Positions 12,765 through 26,000 of a stretch of 64,000 nt of DNA are shown here, piece after piece. The notes below the pieces were generated by a model. It did not search any database and was not told the DNA's origin. It was given only the letters and a program-made list of their open reading frames with translations. The DNA is taken from NCBI GenBank assembly GCA_021613375.1, contig CM038717.1, forward strand, positions 42,490,531 through 42,554,530, given 5' to 3'. The DNA comes from Megaleporinus macrocephalus. Taxonomy: Eukaryota; Chordata; Actinopteri; Characiformes; Anostomidae. How positions within the stretch are numbered: position 1 is the stretch's first letter; each line of letters opens with the position of its first letter. The position numbers were made by a program, and so were the translations under genes.

Positions 12765-13340
12765 ACATGTATGTGGACACCATGCATTAGCGGAGTAAAT
12801 AAACAGAAGAACATAGTTTTTTAAAAACATCTAGTTTTTCCAAAAATGCTTATATTTTTACTCAAATCTTTCTTGAACTTTTAAATGTATTATATCATAT
12901 AACTCACATTTTCTACAAACAATGCTGAATTTTAAGCTTCCTTTTGTAACTTTTAAATAAAACATGCAAAATATTAGAACATTTGTGAGGTTTCCTCCTC
13001 TTTTCATAAAATAAAATCATTCTGTTAAAAGCACGCTGAAAGAACAAGTAATAGAAACATTAATAAATCTGTTCAGGCTGGAGTTTTGCTGCAACTCCTG
13101 TATACAGGCGGCCGGCGGTAGCAAGACATGTTTGTTACTGTGCTCTTATTTCTTGCTGTGAAATCCCTCAAAACAGTCTGGACAGAGAGAAACTTGATAT
13201 TGGACACAGATGTCACAGAACTATAAATATATATAAATGTATTACTGTTATACATCTACACAATATATAAAACTATAACATATAAACGGTGCATTTTTAT
13301 ATTTATAGCCTTTTTGTTTCATGATGTCCACATATGTGAA
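12765..13340. mobile_element. Possible MITE with ~19-bp terminal inverted repeats
   Basis: ACATGTATGTGGACACCAT at 12765-12783 is the imperfect inverse (about 15 of 19) of the sequence ending at 13340 (its reverse complement starts TCACATATGTGGACATCAT). The roughly 575-bp AT-rich interior has no credible ORF. The rest of 12113-13800 is AT-rich with a short (TA)n at 12536-12550, and nothing else is recognisable. Confidence 0.35.
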
Positions 13341-13801
13341 CAGTTGGTTTCTGAGCCATAAAAACATCTAAAATAAGGAAAAAGAAGTTTAATATATCAA
13401 ATCATGTTTATTGGATTCTTTTTGACACGCAAATATTTTTTTGATCTGAGTAGAAACTTTGAACAGATATACCAGAGACATTTTCTGCATTCCTAGTAAT
13501 ATCAGTCATCCCAGATTCTAAGCCTCAGCACTCAAGAGTACAATACAATTCAGGAGAATGGCTAGACTATCTGGACTGTAACTAACACCCACGCAGAGTG
13601 GCTCGGGCAGCTGCTGGACTTGGGTTTAACCGGCTTTCAGAAATATAAACTCACCGTCTGTGTGTAGGAGGACACGCCCACCTTCCCACTGTGCAGGTAC
13701 TGATACGCTTCAGTACTTTTATAGTTTTTCATTACTGAACCGTCTACACCTTCCGAGAGTACAGAGTAATTAAACATGTCTCCATAAGTAACCTCAGACC
13801 A

Positions 13802-14936
13802 CCTTCTCATATCACCCACCCACTGTGTTATTAATCTCAGACCACCTTCTCATACCACCCACCCACTGTGTTATTAACCTCAGACCACCTTCTCATATCA
13901 CCCACCCACTGTGTTATTAATCTCAGACCACCTTCTCATATCATCCACCCACTGTGTTATTAACCTCAGACAACCTTCTCATATCATCCACCCACTGTTA
14001 TTAACCTCAGACCACCTTTTCATATCATCCACCCACTGTGTTATTAACCTCAGACAACCTTCTCATATCATCCACCCACTGTTATTAACCACAGACCACC
14101 TTCTCATATCATCCACCCACTGTTATTAACCTCAGACCACCTTTTCATGTCATCCACCCACTGTGTTATTAACCTCAGACCACCTTCTCATATCACCCAC
14201 CCACTGTGTTATTAACCTCAGACCACCTTTTCATATCATCCACCCACTGTGTTATTAACCTCAGACAACCTTCTCATATCATCCACCCACTGTTATTAAC
14301 CACAGACCACCTTCTCATATCATCCACCCACTGTGTTATTAATCTCAGACCACCTTCTCATATCATCCACCCACTGTGTTATTAACCTCAGACAACCTTC
14401 TCATATCATCCACCCACTGTTATTAACCTCAGACCACCTTTTCATATCATCCACCCACTGTGTTATTAACCTCAGACAACCTTCTCATATCATCCACCCA
14501 CTGTTATTAACCACAGACCACCTTCTCATATCATCCACCCACTGTTATTAACCTCAGACCACCTTTTCATATCATCCACCCACTGTGTTATTAACCTCAG
14601 ACCACCTTCTCATATCACCCACCCACTGTGTTATTAACCTCAGACCACCTTTTCATATCATCCACCCACTGTGTTATTAACCTCAGACAACCTTCTCATA
14701 TCATCCACCCACTGTTATTAACCACAGACCACCTTCTCATATCACCCACCCACTGTTATTAACCTCAGACCACCTCCTCATATCACCCACCCACTGTTAT
14801 TAACCTCAGACCACCTTCTCATATCACCCACCCACTGTGTTATTAACCTCAGACCACCTCCTCATATCACCCACCCACTGTTATTAACCTCAGACCACCT
14901 TCTCATATCACCCACCCACTGTGTTATTAACCTCGG
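13802..14936. repeat. 43/41-bp minisatellite with a 422-bp higher-order period
   Basis: About 27 units of cctcagaccaccttctcata followed by tcacccacccactgtgttattaa (43 bp; 41 bp when a GT is lost). Two segments 422 bp apart (beginning near 13911 and 14333) are identical over more than 200 bp, giving identical translated frames, so a block of about ten units was recently duplicated. Confidence 0.97.
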
Positions 14937-15840
14937 AGGAGACAGTGTTTTGTTCTATTAGAACTTCTGTCTCTCTGGTCTCCTCCTACGTAACTGTATT
15001 CATTTTGGTTATCTGAGCGGAAGTTCTAACACAAAGGCGGAAGAGACACATGCTTGAAAGTGGGTGTGGTCAAATACGGTGAATAAGCTGCCTGGTCACC
15101 ACCACTGCATACAATAAAAACACCATTTCACACCAAACCCACTTTCAATCTATTTACATTAAATACATTCATAGACCAAATTCATCCCCTTTAAGCAAAA
15201 ACCTTGTAACTTGTATATTTCTAAATCAGTTGAATCAGTGTTCCCCCCCACCGACACACATTCAACATCCTGTAAAGAGGAACCATCAGAACCAAAAATA
15301 AAAGTTCTACATGACCCAGATAACACAGCTGGGGCTCAACTCAGATCTGGAACGCTGGCCTATAGTCGGCACTGACAAAGTGCAGAAGAGCCAAACACGT
15401 CCCACGTTAAAATGAGCTAATTTGGCCCAAATCCCCAAACAGATCCAGACCACTTCTGGAAAAACCCTGCGAGTGCCAGACCAGCTATATCACACAGGAT
15501 TGTGGGGTGTAACGTTTAAATAAGACCTCTTCCCCATATGGCACAGTACAGAGGAAAATAAATCTAGTTTTTATTGAATAAAGAATAACAAGGGATTAAA
15601 AGTGTTCCTCTTAGTCCACCACATGTTCAATGACCATTAAACAGCACAATAAAACCTGAGGTTCAACGACCTTGAAGTTTTAAATCAGCCAATAATTAAG
15701 ATTAAACATTAAAAGATCATGAAATTACTAAAGTGACGTGATCCTCATTCACAAGCTCGCGACTGCTCAGCAATAACGCCTCACTCTAAAGGAACTACAT
15801 TTCTTGGCTAGAAACTTGTCGGTTAAATCAATTAAGAACT
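14937..15840. other. Intergenic single-copy DNA
   Basis: No open reading frame with coding character, no tandem repeat and no recognisable transposon. It separates the 43-bp array from the retroposon tail and rpl28. Confidence 0.5.
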
Positions 15841-15849
15841 TTAATCTTC

Positions 15850-16135
15850 TGATTAAGTGCATTTGATAAAACATTGTTTACATTTGTTACTTGCAACTTA
15901 TGGCTGCTGCTCTTCATACCTGCACATAAAAACAACTTTTATTCTGTATTTTTTTACTATAAAAAACTCTTATTTACTTCAACTTATATTATACTTTGTA
16001 TATATTTTATTATTTCTTTTTGTTATCTTGATCTATTGGTGAATGGAGGAACAGCAAAGTAAGAATATCATTGTACAGTGTAACTGTCTACTCTGCTTAT
16101 GACAATAAAACTCTTGAATCTTGAATCTATAAAAG
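15850..16135 (+). mobile_element. Retroposon 3' fragment with (TTGAATC) tail
   Basis: A T-rich interior ends in tgacaataaaactcttgaat followed by a repeated cttgaatc tail at 16105-16130. The AATAAA plus short tandem tail is a retroposon (LINE or SINE) 3'-end signature. The family cannot be named from the sequence alone. Confidence 0.45.
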
Positions 16136-16352
16136 TAAAGTCATTGGTGGTTGTGCTTTACTGAGGGAAGACCCCAACAGGCCACCTGAGAGATTAAAGA
16201 AAAGTCCCATAATGACCCATACCATAGAGCGAGAAAGAAAAAAAATAATAAAAAAGAAAAATAAAGCATACTGGCCCTTTAGGGTTTAAAACTGATGCAG
16301 AGTAAAAGTCTGACAAACTCCAAACCACATCCGAGATATTTGACCAAAACAC

Positions 16353-16358
16353 TTTATT
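16353..16358 (-). terminator. rpl28: rpl28 poly(A) signal AATAAA
   Basis: AATAAA on the minus strand lies 30 bp after the rpl28 stop codon, in a very short 3' UTR as usual for ribosomal-protein genes. Confidence 0.85.
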
Positions 16359-16387
16359 AAGTCAACTGTGTTGCGTGAGGTGGGTGT

Positions 16388-19221
16388 TTATGCGCTCTTG
16401 GGAGCTCTGGAGCGCTTCTTCTTCACCACCACGGGCTTCTGACTCCTCAGAATAGCGCTGGCGCGTCTCAGAGCAGCCTGAGAGGCGGGGGGAGAAAAAC
16501 GAGTACGTGAAGGTGTGTTTGTGACTTGAGATAAAAAAATTTATAGAAACCCTTTTTGTCAACTGATATGTTCCTTAAACCTTTACTTGTGGTCGTGTAC
16601 GTGTGGATGAGCAGAGTAACTACTCACCATGCGCAGGTCCGTCCTGTACTTGTTTTTGCGGATGATGTTCCTCAGGCGGTTGAGCGTGGTGCGAGAGTTC
16701 TTGTTGATTGTGATTTTCTCGTATGACTTTGCAGGTTTGCGCTGACCTGAAACAGTTTAAATCACTTTATTTACTAACAAACACAAACATTTAAGATTAG
16801 CTTACAACATACAAACACATGATCATCCAGTAGGGCACAATATGTTTTTGGACGTCCAAGAAGCTTCAAAAACTATGAACACGCTGGCTTGTATTCAGCA
16901 TTTTACACACACAGCTGCACTGCATCCAGCTAAACAGGACTCTTTGCAGTGAAAAGCAGGTGGAAAGTGTTTTAAGCTGCTTCTGAGCTTTCCTGGCCAC
17001 AACAGTCCATATTTTGGCCACTTAAAGGCCAAGCCTGGGGCCCCCATGACCTCTTGTCTCAGAGATCGCCAACTTTCCAAACTACCAACACTGCATCACA
17101 ACTAATGTCTCGGTCAATGTAGACCAAAAGAAAACGTAAAGACACGAACATCAGAGGGAGGAGGACACTGTGGCATTTCTGTGAAGAACACTGTGGTGCA
17201 TATGATCAATACAGGCAGAAACCCTCTGCTTATTCTTTCCCAGGAGTAACTGTTTAGAAAACTACACTTAAAAGCATGTCAGCAGCATTAAACACAAGAA
17301 CAGCAATCTTTAGTAACACAACAAGACAAACTGACAAAAGCCTGACAAAGACAGGTTCAGGTCAAATGATTAAACTCCAACCTGGCTTGCTGAAGCTACA
17401 GCGTTTAGTGACAATCCAATCACCAGTTCTCTGGTATAACGATAGGCGGGTGGGTGGAAGACGACCTATAATACCCTAGAAGCTGTCATTTAATATTATA
17501 TACTAATGTTTTAATGTTTAATGTTAAAGTTAAGACATTAAAGTTAACTAAACCCTCGGGCTCATGTTGCAAGAACTTCTTCGTTATCGCCATAACATTA
17601 CAAATTAATTGTTTTGCTGGCACCAGGCACCACTAAAGGGTCAGATTAGTTACTCGGCCAACATGAATAATCTAATTTAGCACTACATAAATACTGTGCC
17701 AACTCCACGGTAGGCCCTAAACACTCAAACTCCAAGCAGGAATACCAGTCACAGGAAAGTTCATTACCTGCACGTTTCTTCAGGATGATGACGACACCCT
17801 TGCCATCAGCAGCCTGCTCAACACCGACCGTCTTGCGGTGAACAAGACCATTGAAACGGAAAGCGTTCCTGGCCTTCAGGTTGTTTGGCTCCTATAAGAG
17901 ACAAATGTAAAGCAAGTTAAAAAAATGAAACACAACCAAGACAATTTAACAAACCAATCAAAACCTCAGACTTAGTTCTTGAGAAGAATAAGTATATGCA
18001 AGTACATGCATAAACCCAATATGACTCAGAGCAGCCTTAAGAACAGCCCTCCAAAACCAAGTCTGGTTTGGATTGATCCATTACACCTTATACCAAACGA
18101 TTTTCAAGCAATTTTACTGTCGCAGGCAAATTTCCAATGTCAGAAAAAAATCATGAGAGTTTTGCTACAGTTGAGTTGCGCTCGAGTCATCTCGATCATT
18201 TAGTGTAAGGTGGTCAAGACTGAAGTCAGTCTTTTTCTCATCCTAGCGTTCCGATACAAACAACCGTTTTTAATATGATCATAAGTCTGAAGTCTTGGCT
18301 CACGCAAATAGTCACGTGAACATCGTTGACAACCAACAGCAGAGCTCTTTTCAGCACCAAACGGGAAGCCGCAAGGAATGCGCCGCCCCGTGCAGCTCCA
18401 ACACAGCGCAGAAATGTCTGGCGGGTAAATAAGTTAGACATGGGGGCGAGTTCCAAATCTGCGGTTCTCCTGGACTGTACAAAAGGAGGAGAAACTGGTG
18501 GAGCTGTGGAGTGAGCAAAAGTGCCTCTGACATATCTTCCCATTTATACCATGACAGAGTGGGAAAGGAAAAAAGGGTGGACAGGAAAAAAAAGGAAAAA
18601 ATTAGTGTACCAGCGAACCGTACATTTTAGTTGAATATTGCTAGCTTCAATCAAATATTCTCAAAAGGAAGTTGTAGTCTTGTATATAGAGACTCTGAAA
18701 GACCACCAGTGTTTGCAAAATCATAGCCTGTGACTAGTCTTTAGATGCAAGATGGTGTCAGACTTCAGTCTTTTAGTGTATGGTCAGCATTAAGCTATCT
18801 AACCAAATTATCATTTATAGAGTGCAAAACCCTACACTACTGGGACAGGCTTCATCAGCTATACTCACACCACACATAGGCTACTTCTAAAGCCAGACCT
18901 GAGCTGTATGCATTCTTAAACAAATCACACAATGTATTTGTTAGCCATTTACTCAGAGCTGTGACTAACTTTCTGGACTCAATCAGGTGCATTACAAGAG
19001 ACAGCACAAAAACAAATACATAAGACGGGGTTTGGAACCGTCTGGTGTAGCCAAAATGACTATCACAACAGGCAGCAGTGAGACAGCCTGGTCAACAGAC
19101 AATGAGCTGGAACAAAGTCAGACAGGCTTTTGACACTTACTGTGCTGTAGGTCTGTCCATTCCTCTTGATGAGGAAACTGGAGTTGTTCCTAATTACCAT
19201 CCACTGCAGGTGAGACGACAT
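16388..19221 (-). CDS. rpl28: Ribosomal protein L28 (eL28), complete
   Basis: Component of the cytoplasmic 60S ribosomal subunit. Coding exons, in transcript order: 19221-19141 ([20 protein letters not shown]...), 17891-17768 ([20 protein letters not shown]...), 16746-16628 ([20 protein letters not shown]...) and 16477-16388 ([20 protein letters not shown]..., TAA). They sum to 414 nt: 137 residues plus stop, the same length as mammalian RPL28, and they match it closely throughout. All junctions are GT-AG with consistent phases (0, 1, 0). The ATG is fixed by MS(A/S)HLQWMV; the coding exon continues upstream to an acceptor (exon start 19231). A noncoding first exon lies at about 20370-20338. 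The C-terminal Lys/Arg-rich tail is typical of the family. Introns hold no recognised gene. Confidence 0.97.
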
Positions 19222-20337
19222 GATGGCGTTCCTGCAGGAGATGCAGAAGAACAGCTTGGTTAAGATCTGCAGTGCTAAATTCAACACATCAACACTCTTA
19301 TACTTCAGGTTCTTATGGATGAGAAAAATACTTTTGTATACAGTTGGGCAGTATGCTGATATTTACTTAAAACTGCTTCACTTTTATACTTATATACACT
19401 TATACTTATATACCGCAGATATGATCAGTATTAAATATCTTCTCTGTTTATTTAGATTTAGTGAAATAATGAATACAACTTACTGCATTATAGTCATTAT
19501 TGCAGAACTATATGATAGCATTTACAAGGGCTTTGCTATTTTGGTCCCGCTTATAGGGGCACATATACTTTTATACATGTGATGCAGCTTCACCCTTAAA
19601 AACGGGAATGGTTCTACTTATAACTACTTAAAGCTTGTGGTTCTCTGCACGGTGACATGATTCTTCAGACTGATGGAGAACGTATAAAAAGGTTCTATGC
19701 AGCACCAAAAAAAAAAAAAAAAAGATTCCTTCTTTTACCAAGATGTCAAACTTCTAATACAAGAACTATTTTTAGCATGGCGCTTTATATAAACATATAC
19801 AAACACATGTTCCATCACTCTGAAGAACCATTTCACCACGCAGAGAACCATGTAAGCATATCATGTCCCCATAAAGAACTCACGCTTACATACAGAACCT
19901 TTGAGGAACCAGATTAAAGACTGTAAAGCAAGTTTGATGCTACACAGACGTAGAAACCGCATACATATACACACCAAAATACAATTATCAGCTTATGTGC
20001 AGCCACAACATTAATAAAACCCGCATACAGCCTTTAATTCACCAGTAGCTGCCTTAGATCTTAATGTTTGTGATCATCTTTATAAGAGTAACCCTGTTTA
20101 TAAGCCGTTAGCATCGGTGGCTAACCGCTACTGAGGCGCCGAGCCGAGGCCTCGCGCACACCGCGGAGACAGTTCGGTGCGAAATACGCTAACAAACCGA
20201 ACACATAACCTTATTCTCTCACTTGGGATAAAGTCTACAGCTCACTAGGCGCACATTCGCACAGTCTGTGACCAAGTTCGCGCAGAAAGTCGCCTTTTTT
20301 GAAGCGAATTAAGTTCAACACAGAGCGACCACGTTAC

Positions 20338-20400
20338 CTTCTCGGCAGAGGAAGAGAGAGAAAGGAAGGGGTAGCGCGTCACAGGACGACTTTATAGATC
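20338..20400 (-). promoter_or_regulatory. rpl28: rpl28 core promoter and 5'-TOP noncoding exon 1
   Basis: On the minus strand a TATA-like TATAAA (20396-20391) precedes, by about 25 bp, a pyrimidine tract CCCCTTCCTTTCTCTCTC and TTCCTC near 20371-20348. This is a 5' terminal oligopyrimidine (TOP) element, the mark of ribosomal-protein mRNAs under growth/mTOR translational control. Exon 1 ends at the donor GAAG|GTAACG (exon end 20338) and is spliced to the acceptor before 19231. The surrounding 20.1-20.7 kb is CpG-rich. Confidence 0.85.
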
Positions 20401-21573
20401 AGTGCGCCTGAAAGAAAAGAGAAAAGGAAGCGATGTCGCGTGTTTTTAATATTATAGAAAGTGAGATACATTTATATTTCCCGGTTGTTTTACATCCGGT
20501 TGTGTTAGAACGTCGCAATGATGGAAAATAAATATATAAAAAAGAACTATATTTGTGGAGGTCGCTTGCGGAAGGATATTGCGATGTCAGTAGTCTGCCA
20601 CAGGGGTTGTCTACGTCAGAGGCGCGCGTGCGTGTCATCTTTGAGCGTCGCGCGTTCACAACAACAAATAAGAGCGCTAGCAGTTAGCGGTTAGCACGAC
20701 GGCTGTTTGTACTGATTTATTATGATTGTTTATTAGATTATGATTAGATATTAAACTTGTAATGTGGAGCTGATGTTATAGTCTATATTGACCTGTCGGG
20801 TTATAGTGTAATGAGTTGTAATAGTTTGTTTTTGTATGATGGCTAGCTTCACGTTTCTTGCAGTGTTTGTAGCGTCACGGGCTTAAGTTCATACGTAGAT
20901 TTAATTTAGTCCTCTTTTAATATTATTTCTTTTTAAAATATCGTTTATTGAGCTTTACATGCCTCCGGTCAGTTTTGGCTTTTAAACGGAATCGTTTTAA
21001 ATTGATTTTGAAATTTCTGAACGTGAACGGAGATGGCAAAAATGTAATATCGCGATAGTTCAGTAAGTTTTTACAATACAGGATATTACTTCTGATCAAT
21101 TGAATAAAAAAAATACCTCAGAATTTAAAAGTAATACTATATAGTAACTATAATGCAGTGATGCATATTTAACTTTGCATCAAATCAAACAGAACTAATT
21201 GTGCTGTCTTTGTAATCAGTCATGCAGTGTTTATAAATACTGAGAATATTCTCAATATCCTTAGAAAATTATATTCTAAAGTGATTAATCACAGCAGCTA
21301 TAAATATTGTGATATTGTCCACACTGAAACAACGTTAGAAGCAAGTGGAGCTAAAAAGCTATACAAGACGTGCACATGTGCTTAAGTTAGCTACTATTTT
21401 TTTATATACATGTACACAGTGCAATATTATTATTATTATTATTATTAATAATAATATCTTCAGTAATGTGTAAAACTTAGTTTAAGCATTAAAACTAGCC
21501 CTTGTTTAGTAGTAAGTATAATGAGGCTTCATTACAAATGAGCTCAGAGTGACAGAACACCCACATCATCTTC
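20401..21573. promoter_or_regulatory. Spacer between divergent rpl28 and MLLE gene; probable shared CpG-rich promoter at its left end
   Basis: The first 300 bp is CpG-rich (gtcgcgtg, tcagaggcgcgcgtgcgtgt, gagcgtcgcgcg), then the sequence becomes AT-rich with an (ATT)n run near 21426-21460. The divergent arrangement suggests a bidirectional promoter. A noncoding first exon of the MLLE gene may lie here, since TGA precedes its ATG in frame at 21550-21552 and an AG acceptor-like site sits at 21554-21555, but no donor can be assigned confidently. Confidence 0.4.
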
Positions 21574-23032
21574 ATGATGGATGATGAAGAGGATCTGGAG
21601 TCCCTTGGGGAGAAGCTGTATGATGTGATCTATCCTAAACATGCTGATATGGCTCCGAAACTAACAGGTGAGGTCCTCCACTGAATCGAAAATAGAGCTA
21701 ACGTCTTGTATGTGTAGCCGATTCATGGCTTTTTTTCTGACACACGGTGGAGTTGCATTATTATGACCAGCTAATATCCAGAGTGACCGCCTTGTGCAGC
21801 ACGGACAGCGGCTAGACGGACTGGGAGACTCAATAAGGTCCTGGTAGGTGGTCACAGGTATCTGGAGTCATGCTGACTGCAGTGCATCCCACAGCTGCTG
21901 GAGGGAGCGTGGAGGAGGATCTATAGAGCCAACAACACCATCCATGTATTCACCACGTGATCAGTAAGGATGGATTTACACCCAAATCGGTTGAGAGTGG
22001 CTTCCACATGGATGAGTGGGTACAGAGAATGTCACCAGAACCACATTCTCCAGACCACAACACTTGACACCTACATGCTGCCACTGTCCAAATTAGGTCA
22101 TAATAATGTGACTCAACAGTGTAGATCAGGTCTGATGCTTTCTTTGTTATGTGATATATTATATATTGCTATATGTTTTGATATTCTTATAGGGATGTTT
22201 AAGTAATGGATACTGTGTGCAAGTCTTGAGGCTTTTTGCAATTGATACAATTGATGTTTGACTTATTTGTTACCTTCCAAGCTAAACTCATCATTTATTA
22301 ATTGGTATCCATCTGAAAGTTATACCAGCAATAATAACTAAACTTAGTGGATGAAGCTCAACGTGATTCTGATACATAATTGAAAAGGCAGTAGTGAGAC
22401 AAATAATTAGTATCAGTATAGTATACATAGTGGTGCCAGTTTGAGCTAATTAGAATTTTCTGTTTCTGAGTAAAATCATTCACGATCAAAAGAGTGATTT
22501 CTTCTGTAGATTCAGTTAAAATCAATTTACAGATGTATCTTGGCTAAAGACTCTTTTTGGTCTTGTGTTGTGTGAGGGAATCAAACCCAAGTCTGATAGT
22601 AGAACTGCATGAAAGTATCAATATACTAGTGTATCACAATATTATTCATACTGTATGGATTCTCAAAACACATTATTTATTTTTAATTAATACTCTACAC
22701 TTTAATAGACTTGGTGCCAGGCAGTGGTTAATTTTATGTTGTGTTTATGTCCCTGACCACTAGATGGCAGTGTTGTAATCTGTCTTCAGCCATTAGACTC
22801 TTTGACTCCAGTGTATAAAGGCACACTGCTGACATTATCATTAGTAAGCCTAGCTGGGAGATCATGTGATTCCGTATGGAGGTTTCTGATTGGCTGACTG
22901 CTCCATGTTGTGTTTGGGGGCAGGAATGCTGCTAGAGTTGCCCGGAGCTGTGGTCGGTCAGATGCTGAAGGATGAAGAGCTCCTGACTAAAGCACTGGAC
23001 AGAGCACTCGCAGCCCTGCTACCTGAAGGCAG
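21574..23032 (+). CDS. MLLE module 1 (exons 1-2 of the tri-MLLE gene)
   Basis: ESLGEKLYDVIYPKHADMAP, then KLT | GMLLELPGAVVGQMLKDEEL, then LTKALDRALAALLPEG. The intron sits in phase 1 inside the Gly of TGMLLE (ACAG|GTGAGG; acceptor gggggcag). The signature GMLLE and the helical spacing of a complete MLLE domain are intact. The start is the first of two adjacent ATGs. Confidence 0.8.
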
Positions 23033-26000
23033 GTAATACATGCACAAGACTGCATATGAGCCTATAGTCACCATACTCACAGCTGAGTGTGGGGTAAATC
23101 AATCAATCAAATCCTCACAGCAATGGTCCAACATCAGTAACACTCACTAACAATTAATTAAATCCTCACAGCAATGTTTAACATCAGTACCTGACCTCAC
23201 TAACACTCAATCAAATCCTCACAGCAATGGTCCAACATCAGTAACACTCAATCACATTCAATCAAATCCTCACAGCAATGTTCCAACATCAGTAACACTC
23301 ACTAACATTTAATCAAATCCTCACAGCAATGTTCAACATCAGAACCTGACCTCACTAACACTCAATCAAATCCTCACAGCAATGGTCCAACATCAGTAAC
23401 ACTCACTCACACTCAATCAAATCCTCAGAGCAATGTTCCTGTATGTAGTGTAAATCTCTTTGAGACGAGGCTGTAACTGCAGAACTCTTCATTGTTACAT
23501 TCCAGACGAAACACTCGTGTCTACATGCGTTTCAACATGTGGTGCGTTTAGAACAATAAGCCCCAATAATATTATTAATATTAATAACAGACGCTGTTAA
23601 TGTTCTTCAAATTCTTCAGCAAACTGCCGCCGAAGGCCGACGATGGAGACTCTGTATCCTCCGACTCTCTGGGTGAACAGCTGTACGATCTCATCGACCT
23701 CTACAACACCGGACACACTCAGAAGATAACAGGTCTCCTGTCTGTCCGTCCACACGTCCTGCGTTTCTGACCATTCGTCTGTTTTATAGACGTATTGATA
23801 AACAGCCTCGTTAGACTCTGTTAAACCTGCTTTACTTCTGCTTCCTGTTGCCGTGACTGCAGGCATGCTATTGGAGCAGAAAAAGGAGGCGGTGCTTCAG
23901 CTGCTGTCAGACGCCGCCCTGCTGGAGGAGAAAGTCAAAACAGCCCTAAAAACATTAAAAGAGTAAGGCTGGGCTCGGGTGGGCTGGGCTGGGGTGGGCT
24001 GGGCTGGGCTCGGGTGGACTGGGCTCGGGTGGACTGGGCTCAGGTGGGCTGGGCTTGACTGGGGTGGGTTCGGGGGGACTGGGCTGGGGTGGGTTCGGGG
24101 GGACTGGGCTGGGGTGGGTTCGGGGGGTTTGGCTGGGGTGGTTTGGGGTGGGCTGGGGTGGGCTGGGCTGGGCTGCGTTAGGAATGTTGGGTAGAGTTTT
24201 TGTGCATTGGATTTTCACCTCAAGCCCGTTTACACTATTTATGTGGATTTATATACAAACCCATTTTGGAAAAAAGCCATGACGGATGTAAATAAAACCA
24301 GAAAGCAGTGATATGGAAATCTAGAAAGTTCTGTCCTCTCCCTGCAGTCCAGATCTGTCTCCCACTGAAAACGTGTGTCATGATAAATTCACAATACGAC
24401 GACAAAGGCCTTTATGGCTGCACAGCTTAAGACTTGGACCTGGATCAGTTTGTGTCCTCAGTCCTCAAACAGTGAAGTTCTGTTAAACAGAATGATGATG
24501 TGACACGGGGGTAAATACGGTGCTGCCCCAACTTCTTTGAAACATATTGCAGGCATCAAGTTTGGATCGAGTGCATATTTACAGAAAACGATGAAGTTCA
24601 TAAAATGGATCATCATGAAGTTTTGTAGTTCTACTGTTTTCAATGTAACGCAGGTTAAACTACTGCTTTCTGTTCTTATCAACGTTTACTTACTGTTACA
24701 ACCTTTAGCAACTGGGGTTGTACGAAAACCAGCTGTGATTCATTTTTACATGACTCTGTCTTTATAATTGAATTTATCTCAGGATGGCCTGTTATTTCAG
24801 AAAGGGGAAATGACTTATCTGAATACCCCAGCAGGTAACGGGTGAGGGTGCCTATGTTTTAGATGCCATACTGGATCAAGGGTAAGTTTTTCCAATGGGA
24901 AGGTGGTCATGCAGCAGATCAAAGAAGACCAGAACTGTCTCAGAGATCGATTGATGAACACAGATTTGAAGCCACAGTTCAGCACCAGGGACAGCACACT
25001 GAACATGTTGTTCAATGTGGTTGTTGTTGGAACTTTCTGTGTTGATAACGTTTGAACCACAAGAGATATTACAAATCTGACTGCATCAATAGATTTCTGA
25101 GACAGTTCTGGTCTTCTTTGATCTGCTACACGACCAACTTCCCATTGGAAAAACCTACTCTTGATTCAATATGGCGGCTTTTAAGATGGTGGCCATGTTC
25201 GGGACACAGCCTAAAAGATAGGCCCCCTCACCTGTTACATGCTGGGGCATTCAGATACATCAATTGCCGTTTGGCTTCTGAAATACAATATCAGTACAAT
25301 ATGTAGGACATATCATGGCTGTTCAATGAAGAACATGTGTCTTCAAAATAATAACTCTACATGAGGCAAACCTCTTCTTTACATATCAATGGAAATACTA
25401 TTTTTTCCAGGTTATTTTGGCTCAATTCTATTGGTCCATTCATCATGAAACTTTCCCACAATATAAACAGAACCTGCTTCGTTCAAATGAATCTCATCTC
25501 TGTACAAAAATAAACAAGTGTCTCCAAAAAGTAAGTAGAGAGGAGAGAACTTTTTTACTTTTAAAGTAAGTTAATTTAAAGGGATTTTATTACATGTGAC
25601 TATGGAGCATTTCTATTGGTCCATTCATCATGAAACTTCCACAGGATAATCAGGGTCAGCTTAATTAAATGGAAATGCATGTTATTCTTTGGACAGCGAC
25701 AAGATATGAAATAAAAAATTCTGATTGGCTCTACCAAAGAAACACAGCTTCAGTTTGAGTGGGCGGGGCTAAGCTCCTGTGGGCTGGATAGGTGGGATCT
25801 ATGTAAATGTGTTTTTGTTGGAAGTGAAGTTTTAGTTTTCAGCTAGGACTGCAGTGCAGTGTCACACTACATCACTCTGTAACCCTGAAATGTGAGGAAC
25901 GTTCCAGTTCACAGGTGCTGTGATGTGATTCATCACTTAAACGATAAACAGCGTCAGATCACCAACCCTAAAAAAGACATCACTGTTATGATTCTCTGCG

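Noticed and set aside
18238..18543. 101-codon minus ORF in an rpl28 intron
   Set aside because: It lies inside an rpl28 intron, has no recognisable domain, and overlaps similar-length ORFs on the other strand.
16628..20337. snoRNA genes in rpl28 introns (common for ribosomal-protein hosts)
   Set aside because: I looked for paired C/D boxes and did not find a convincing C...D' / C'...D arrangement; H/ACA folding cannot be judged by eye.
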